64,000 nucleotides of DNA. It comes from CBFHSF01 sp965658445 (GTDB lineage Bacteria; Bacteroidota; Bacteroidia; Flavobacteriales; Schleiferiaceae). Made by a program: the position numbers and the translations under genes. The first letter of the stretch is position 1. Every line of letters begins with the position of its first letter. Below are positions 60,401-64,000 of this stretch, piece by piece. The stretch lies in assembly GCA_965658445.1 (NCBI GenBank), contig CBFHSF010000004.1, forward strand, positions 124,001-188,000, in the 5' to 3' direction. The notes under the pieces were generated by a model. The model was not told the origin of the DNA and did not search any database. It worked only from the letters and a program-made list of their open reading frames with translations.

Positions 60401-62358
60401 GCGTAGTCACAGACCAGATATACTGAAGAAAGACTGCTATACGCAAACCCCATGCGGGTAAGCAGGATGTTATTGGGGTCAGAACTTACTGAGTAGACCT
60501 TACTTCCGATCAGTGGCCAGCTTTGATACTTCCAGTCATACCCTATAGGAGCATCTATATCAATCATAAAATCAAAGAGAACATCCCCCGGGCCATACCC
60601 CTGAGTTTCTGAGGTAATACTCCCGTTGGTAATCCCCGCCAATGCCGTGTTGTTGGGAAAACCCATGCTATCTATTGTTCGTACCCAATCACTTCTGATC
60701 TGGGCGGCGTTATTTAGCGCGTTGGGATCTCTGTTGGGGTTGTAGTTCCAATACTGAGGATTTCCCATCAGGTTGCTGGGGGTAAATGGAGAAATCGTAC
60801 GAATATGGTGGGAGAGCATTTGCTGAGCCCCAGGACTGTTCAACAGGTTCTCATAACTCTCCCTCATGCTTTTGGACATAATGGGCGCAAACACATTGTA
60901 GGCATATACCTGAAGGAACTTTTGAATCCCCATAGGAATATTGGCCCCCTGATGTGGCGTATCAAAGGTGGTAAACAGACGTACATTGTGGCAACATCCC
61001 TCCAGCTCCATCTTACGGATGGCATAGCGAGAGATCAATCCCCCCATACTGGCTCCTACCACTACGATCTCTTCGTCACTCAGATTGCTGTTGAGTTCTT
61101 CATTGACCCATTGGATCAGTTGGACCGTGGCCCCCGCATTGCGCTCTAACCAATCCACACCGTTCCGGTGGTCTACAAAGATGACGTCATAGCCCAACTG
61201 ATGCACACTGTCTAAAAACTGTGGGAATTTCCTGAGTTGGGGATACAGGTCGTTCTTACCATCAAAATTGCTTACGTACCCCGTAGAAATGGCCTCAAAG
61301 GTCAGATACCCAAAGTCTTCGCTTACTCCATTGTCAAAACCTTCTAACAATATCATGGGCTTTTTAATTTTTTGATTGTTTCCCGCTCCGTAGACTACAG
61401 AGAATTTGGCCTGTCCTATACCTCGTTGGTGAGAAATTAGACAGGTGTCATTAAGCGCCAGGTCGTGAACGTACATCTCGGCATCTGCCGGGATAATCCC
61501 TATACCCAGGGTGACCGGAATACGGGTCCATAAAGTGTCTTTTCCGCTGGACGGGTCCTGAAAAAACTGCCGGATGATGATTTCCTTCTCTATCCAGGGG
61601 TTTTCCAAAAACCCGACTACATTTTCTTCATAGTCGATCAAATACTCCTGATCGTAGAGGGCCGGGACAAACCCCAATCCATCGTTGTAATCGATCTCCA
61701 TTCCCAAAAAGGTTTTTTTTTCATTGTCTACAGACAGAACCAGGGGAACTTTGTAGCTTACAGAGTACTGAATCAATGTCTGGTAAGTACCCGTTGAGGG
61801 ATCGTAAGGGGTAATCAGATTAAAAGCCGGGGTTACATTACTGCCAAAACTCACCCCCGCAAATGATTTATGGGTGTTGTAAGGGGTTTGGCCCGGAATG
61901 TCGTAGTACTTATTGTTTGTGGTGTCAAAACCTATTTCGCCGTCCATGACCGCATTGCTGTCTATCTGCTGAAATTCTATGTTTAAAAGTCCCAGGGGAA
62001 CATTGTAGGGTTGTTGTTGTTCTATATAGACCAGACTGTCATAAACCCCTACGGGCATTAGAATAGAGTCCCCGTACTGGGCCAGCATAAAGGAGGTGTA
62101 CATGCCAAAAAAGGTAGAGCGGTAGCTCAAAGGACTCTGTGGGGAGCCGTCCCAGGCAAAAACGTCCGTAGAGATCCCCGGACCATTGGGTGCCCTGTCC
62201 CATAAAATACCGGAGGGAATATTGGAGGTAGACAGGCTGTCATAGGTTTGGTAGAGGGTATCCATCCCGAAAAGGGGTTGGGCCCATACCTGGGTAGAGA
62301 AAAATAATCCCATCACCCAGCTCAAAAGTAATTTTGAGGGTGTAAATTTGTAACACAT
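57421..62358 (-). CDS. T9SS-exported alpha/beta hydrolase with beta-helix region
   Basis: A 1645-residue secreted protein. A signal peptide (about 1-26, ending QVWAQ) starts it. Residues about 300-560 contain an alpha/beta-hydrolase of the PGAP1/lipase type with nucleophile elbow VVGASMGGLISRYAIRKME (Ser near 440) and an upstream VIFVDHRNGVDWLER. From about 850 to 1350 are short repetitive strands with many Asn/Ser/Gly, typical of a right-handed parallel beta-helix. A helical segment (about 1380-1560) precedes the C-terminal T9SS sorting domain: NLMPNPTSDHSRLVF, VTVWNLSGNLVRTYMV and TGQYLIRINLFG. So the protein is exported through T9SS to the cell surface or medium. Substrate unknown. Confidence 0.88.
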   Translation of the reverse strand: MCYKFTPSKLLLSWVMGLFFSTQVWAQPLFGMDTLYQTYDSLSTSNIPSGILWDRAPNGPGISTDVFAWDGSPQSPLSYRSTFFGMYTSFMLAQYGDSILMPVGVYDSLVYIEQQQPYNVPLGLLNIEFQQIDSNAVMDGEIGFDTTNNKYYDIPGQTPYNTHKSFAGVSFGSNVTPAFNLITPYDPSTGTYQTLIQYSVSYKVPLVLSVDNEKKTFLGMEIDYNDGLGFVPALYDQEYLIDYEENVVGFLENPWIEKEIIIRQFFQDPSSGKDTLWTRIPVTLGIGIIPADAEMYVHDLALNDTCLISHQRGIGQAKFSVVYGAGNNQKIKKPMILLEGFDNGVSEDFGYLTFEAISTGYVSNFDGKNDLYPQLRKFPQFLDSVHQLGYDVIFVDHRNGVDWLERNAGATVQLIQWVNEELNSNLSDEEIVVVGASMGGLISRYAIRKMELEGCCHNVRLFTTFDTPHQGANIPMGIQKFLQVYAYNVFAPIMSKSMRESYENLLNSPGAQQMLSHHIRTISPFTPSNLMGNPQYWNYNPNRDPNALNNAAQIRSDWVRTIDSMGFPNNTALAGITNGSITSETQGYGPGDVLFDFMIDIDAPIGYDWKYQSWPLIGSKVYSVSSDPNNILLTRMGFAYSSLSSVYLVCDYATFGLGWISKLATWGATDPLFESTLEGWHYANQGLQKEHRQHQSLPGLDYCPGSTSATIKGIQDEFVSKSGAFGNTMAKQHSHAFIPTISALAIDTSDLFLDIADNIFDLTELYPKKIPFDVIWYPGERNAEGVLQNSVNMAHVAINDTLIDWLIGTIEDNHYDLSTLDTSYIYKNLTSIYNYGNPAHKFIKQLDIDSAGVLSINNNTYNIGYLGQDSLYAASQSTFKAYTSSSNCKGSWVKVHNSGLFEVGGLDSYGIAYITSGTSVEVYSGGTLRVHDLSRLVIEEGAELIIHPGAIIELKGEEAELVLQGLVTLKPNADFSFDGNGFVRFDQSTDMTQAGMNAHWAFEGNNSIILKGDGKNTDLLAVVESDLHLSGSLDTLWLESGLVELGPSKNISVRGGFVLDSAIVYSADTTNQAGYYGHVLAFGQPGISISNSDFVGGMKGLYMMNVLGQSNSFQEITHSTWRKCGTGLVTEGKSVKLTSCDFRSNVIGWTGKSMSENCQVITTTFEDNSLYGAEYYGQSSSLLSIRSSEFSSNEDGLLVDGANLRSDCSQFLNNNETGVFLKNGYGYFDFDAGNSFSNNSTGIKLSESTGITIENGYNIFSSNIMDIAGTFSASAIIGNYNGLPAIDIKNNSFSAALVNLPIQLTIDGRSVSTYNYSAISSLPCQSIGFSGKTLGEISEEYSSDQVFVVGGKSASQGVYFSSGEAMDLAIQESLDQISTYESVCDDLQACNRLLELLNSGFSPNTYEENQLQELAYQGMLLSLSNAYLLDSLSGGQNSSVMSSELVKVKDYIDQRILVLPVNDSVYDEKVSQWKLDKALLFRTAKHYDDALNTLNQILLDYTAPSILERTQVWKCVCEAEKNLLDSSYTVEEFLNARNQCGSINSNKSLENLIGAQNPLSYFNPDKMLTNLMPNPTSDHSRLVFMSKHKGGKVTVWNLSGNLVRTYMVSENQSEIKLRTESTGQYLIRINLFGKDQEHHLWIITE

Positions 62359-62391
62359 AACTGTTCGGTTTTTTTGTTAAAATTGAATAGG

Positions 62392-62430
62392 GCCCCCAAT
62401 GCTTCCGTTAAAAGCTAGGGGGCTTTTTTA
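62392..62430. terminator. Hairpin with T run (plus-strand orientation)
   Basis: GCCCCC (62392-62397) and GGGGGC (62418-62423) pair; an inner GCTT/AAGC stem also forms. TTTTTTATTT follows on the plus strand, so it works as a terminator for plus-strand transcription; minus-strand termination after the 62473 gene would lack a clear T run. Confidence 0.45.
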
Positions 62431-62472
62431 TTTACAGGGTTTATACCTCATAGGCACAGGCTTTTAAAGGGG

Positions 62473-63132
62473 TTAGTAGATAAATTCATAATATGCAGTG
62501 TCATCCGTAGAAACGTAGATGGTGTCATAGACACTTACGGAAGTATTATTTTTTATATAAGAAAGCTTTACAATATTATCGTAGTTCCCTAATACTCTAA
62601 CGGTCTCAATAAAATCAAAGGCCCCTCCTACATAAGCTCCATAATCCGGCTGAGCAAGGGTCACAAAATTCCATCCCACTACATCCTCAATACTAATTGG
62701 AGGATGCAAGCTCTTAAAACGGATGTTGAGATATCCAAAAGGAGAAACCTTATAGCTTAAATCTTGGGGATTCCCGGGCCATACTTGACGAGCAGACCAA
62801 TTCCCACTCCAATGATTAGGAATGCTACCTTCGAGGTGTAGGTAGTAACTGCGATCGGGATAACATTTGTGGTTTATGGAATAATATCCAAATTCATCTG
62901 TGGTGGTTTCTGCGACTAAGCCATTATACCCACTGCCACCGCCTCCAAGGGCTCCGGCACCTCCATCATTAACCTCCAACCATACACGTAACCCCTCATG
63001 ACCAATGTCCGTATTCCGGGTATATACTCTGCCAGTAATAGAGGTCGGTTGAGCCTTCTTACTACAGGATGAGAAAGCGATTTGTAAGAGTATTGAGCAC
63101 ATCAATACCTTTGTTGAAACTGCATTCATCAT
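62473..63132 (-). CDS. Lipoprotein with carboxypeptidase-regulatory-like fold, copy B
   Basis: A 219-residue protein with a lipoprotein signal (LLQIAFSSC, Cys23). The mature part begins SITGRVYTRNT and has TTDEFGYYSINHKCYPDRSYYLHLEGS, the beta-sandwich pattern of carboxypeptidase regulatory-like or Cna-B domains, then FGYLNIRFKSLHPP and VYDTIYVSTDDTAYYEFIY. It resembles the next upstream gene in order and in several motifs, so the pair is a tandem duplication. Surface or periplasmic exposure is inferred from the lipobox. Function unknown. Confidence 0.7.
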   Translation of the reverse strand: MMNAVSTKVLMCSILLQIAFSSCSKKAQPTSITGRVYTRNTDIGHEGLRVWLEVNDGGAGALGGGGSGYNGLVAETTTDEFGYYSINHKCYPDRSYYLHLEGSIPNHWSGNWSARQVWPGNPQDLSYKVSPFGYLNIRFKSLHPPISIEDVVGWNFVTLAQPDYGAYVGGAFDFIETVRVLGNYDNIVKLSYIKNNTSVSVYDTIYVSTDDTAYYEFIY

Positions 63133-63228
63133 AAAAAATATTTAGAGTTAAAATTCTACTTCACGGACTCCATATAGAGAGGAATCCGTTTATCTGTGTA
63201 GGTTATGGATAGTAGAATGAGGGTTATT

Positions 63229-63239
63229 TCATAGGCACA
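63229..63239. repeat. Shared 11-mer in the 3' flanks of the two lipoprotein genes
   Basis: TCATAGGCACA occurs here and at 62448-62458, in both cases a short distance beyond the stop of one of the paired lipoprotein genes; neighbouring bases also agree. Confidence 0.6.
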
Positions 63240-63265
63240 TGTTTTTGGTTACTGTATTCGGAATT

Positions 63266-63964
63266 TTAAAAGACGATTTCCATGTCGGTGGTGTCAAAGG
63301 CTGGGACGAAGATTGTTTTTTCAATAGAAGTATACTCATCATTTCTAACTAACCCATAGTATATAGGGTGATTAATATTTCCTCCAAAATCCCATGTCCG
63401 ATAAACATCTACTGAATTATTAAATTCTTCATAGGCACCTCCTCCTAGGTTATACCAATATTCGTCACCAGGTTGTGGATCAGAACTCACAAAATGAAAC
63501 CTCACCCAACCATAGGCAGTGAGGTAGTAGTTCTGAGTAAAGGTCCCTCCTACTTGAGTGATCCTGCGGTCTTCTCTATCAAAGCTTGAGTAGCTTGGCG
63601 TGATGTATCGGCTTCTGATGGTTTCACCATCTATGGCGAGGAAGTAGTCATTGTCTTCGTATAACTTGTGATATAGAGTAAAGTTGCCATTGGAATCCGT
63701 CCATGCGGAGGCAAGAGTTCTGTAAGAATAGCCACTTCCCAAGGCTCTGCTTGGAAAAAATCGCTCCGTAATCATTACTCTAACCGGTGGCTTTTGGATG
63801 ATGGCATCCTCCGTTCCGTAGGTCCTCACTTGACCGTGGATGGTGGTTCCCTTTGCCTTCTTAAAGGGTGTAGGCAACCAATCGCATCCGCTGGTTAGAA
63901 TAAGAATGATGAAGCTAATGAAGCATCGTCTAAAAAACGGTTTAGGGGAGATTTTGGGTAACAT
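63266..63964 (-). CDS. Lipoprotein with carboxypeptidase-regulatory-like fold, copy A
   Basis: A 232-residue lipoprotein (signal ending LILTSGC, Cys27). TTIHGQVRTYGTEDAI, then WTDSNGNFTLYHKLYEDNDYFLAIDGE, YLTAYGWVRFHFVSSDP and IFVPAFDTTDMEIVF repeat the layout of its downstream neighbour. The 133-base spacer between the two holds a 3' flank segment shared with the flank after copy B. The first ATG is 36 bases from the window end. Function unknown. Confidence 0.7.
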   Translation of the reverse strand: MLPKISPKPFFRRCFISFIILILTSGCDWLPTPFKKAKGTTIHGQVRTYGTEDAIIQKPPVRVMITERFFPSRALGSGYSYRTLASAWTDSNGNFTLYHKLYEDNDYFLAIDGETIRSRYITPSYSSFDREDRRITQVGGTFTQNYYLTAYGWVRFHFVSSDPQPGDEYWYNLGGGAYEEFNNSVDVYRTWDFGGNINHPIYYGLVRNDEYTSIEKTIFVPAFDTTDMEIVF

Positions 63965-64000
63965 ATCATAGGGTATAAAAGGTTTTTGCTATGGTTTTTA

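Overview
The window is a 64 kb piece of a chromosome from a member of the Bacteroidota, most likely a marine Flavobacteriales species of the Cryomorphaceae/Schleiferiaceae type; the family is an inference and the phylum is well supported. Evidence for the phylum: a type IX secretion (T9SS) C-terminal domain on the 1645-residue exoprotein; the TAnnTTTG promoter element with almost no Shine-Dalgarno sequences; a bacillithiol cysteine ligase (BshC); a RibB carrying a dead RibA-like domain; a BatA-type membrane protein; and the FtsK-LolA-LptF/G-RibB block. It is a draft assembly: five N runs interrupt genes, and protein reading across them suggests that several run lengths are placeholders rather than real missing sequence. 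No tRNA, rRNA, CRISPR array, prophage or insertion sequence was seen.

Layout. 1-10.2 kb, minus strand: pepD (cut by the window edge), an OsmC-family protein, a LysM/periplasmic-binding protein and guaA form one operon; then an MTA/SAH-type nucleosidase, apt, a TauE/SafE exporter, bshC and glyA. 10.4-16.9 kb: pirin, fumarylacetoacetase and a bifunctional Rel on plus, queE on minus, then a single-domain response regulator and a small secreted protein on plus. 16.9-21.9 kb, minus: folD, ffh, argS and an arginase-family enzyme whose stop overlaps the argS start. 22.1-30.3 kb, plus: ftsK, lolA-like, lptF/G-like, two glycosyltransferases and ribB. 30.3-38.1 kb: tamB on minus shares its start site with tsaD on plus; then rimB, rimK and rsmE, a translation/ribosome-modification group. 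38.1-41.2 kb, minus: thioredoxin-like protein, aromatic-amino-acid-type decarboxylase (split by a gap), a small unknown protein and a CoA-binding protein.

41.4-44.2 kb, plus: a tightly overlapping four-gene cassette of ABC ATPase, permease with a 12-histidine loop, and two paralogous exported proteins with a CFFCG motif, probably a metal-linked transport system. 44.3-53.7 kb: a hydrolase, a BatA-type protein, a dihydroorotase homologue without its metal-ligand histidines, a repeat-rich non-coding stretch, an MBL-fold hydrolase, a conserved unknown protein, a membrane metallophosphoesterase and a bestrophin-family channel. 53.8-57.3 kb, minus: kdsB, kdsA, a transaldolase-like domain fused to a KdsD-type CBS pair, and a KdsC-like phosphatase. 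This looks like a full CMP-Kdo operon in which the sugar-phosphate isomerase domain of KdsD is replaced by an aldolase fold, and it is the best candidate for an undescribed system here. 57.4-64 kb, minus: the T9SS-exported hydrolase/beta-helix protein and two related lipoproteins.

Much of the window serves the cell envelope (Kdo synthesis, LptF/G, LolA, TamB, glycosyltransferases, T9SS cargo) and translation or nucleotide metabolism (guaA, apt, ribB, queE, argS, ffh, tsaD, rimK, rsmE, rel).
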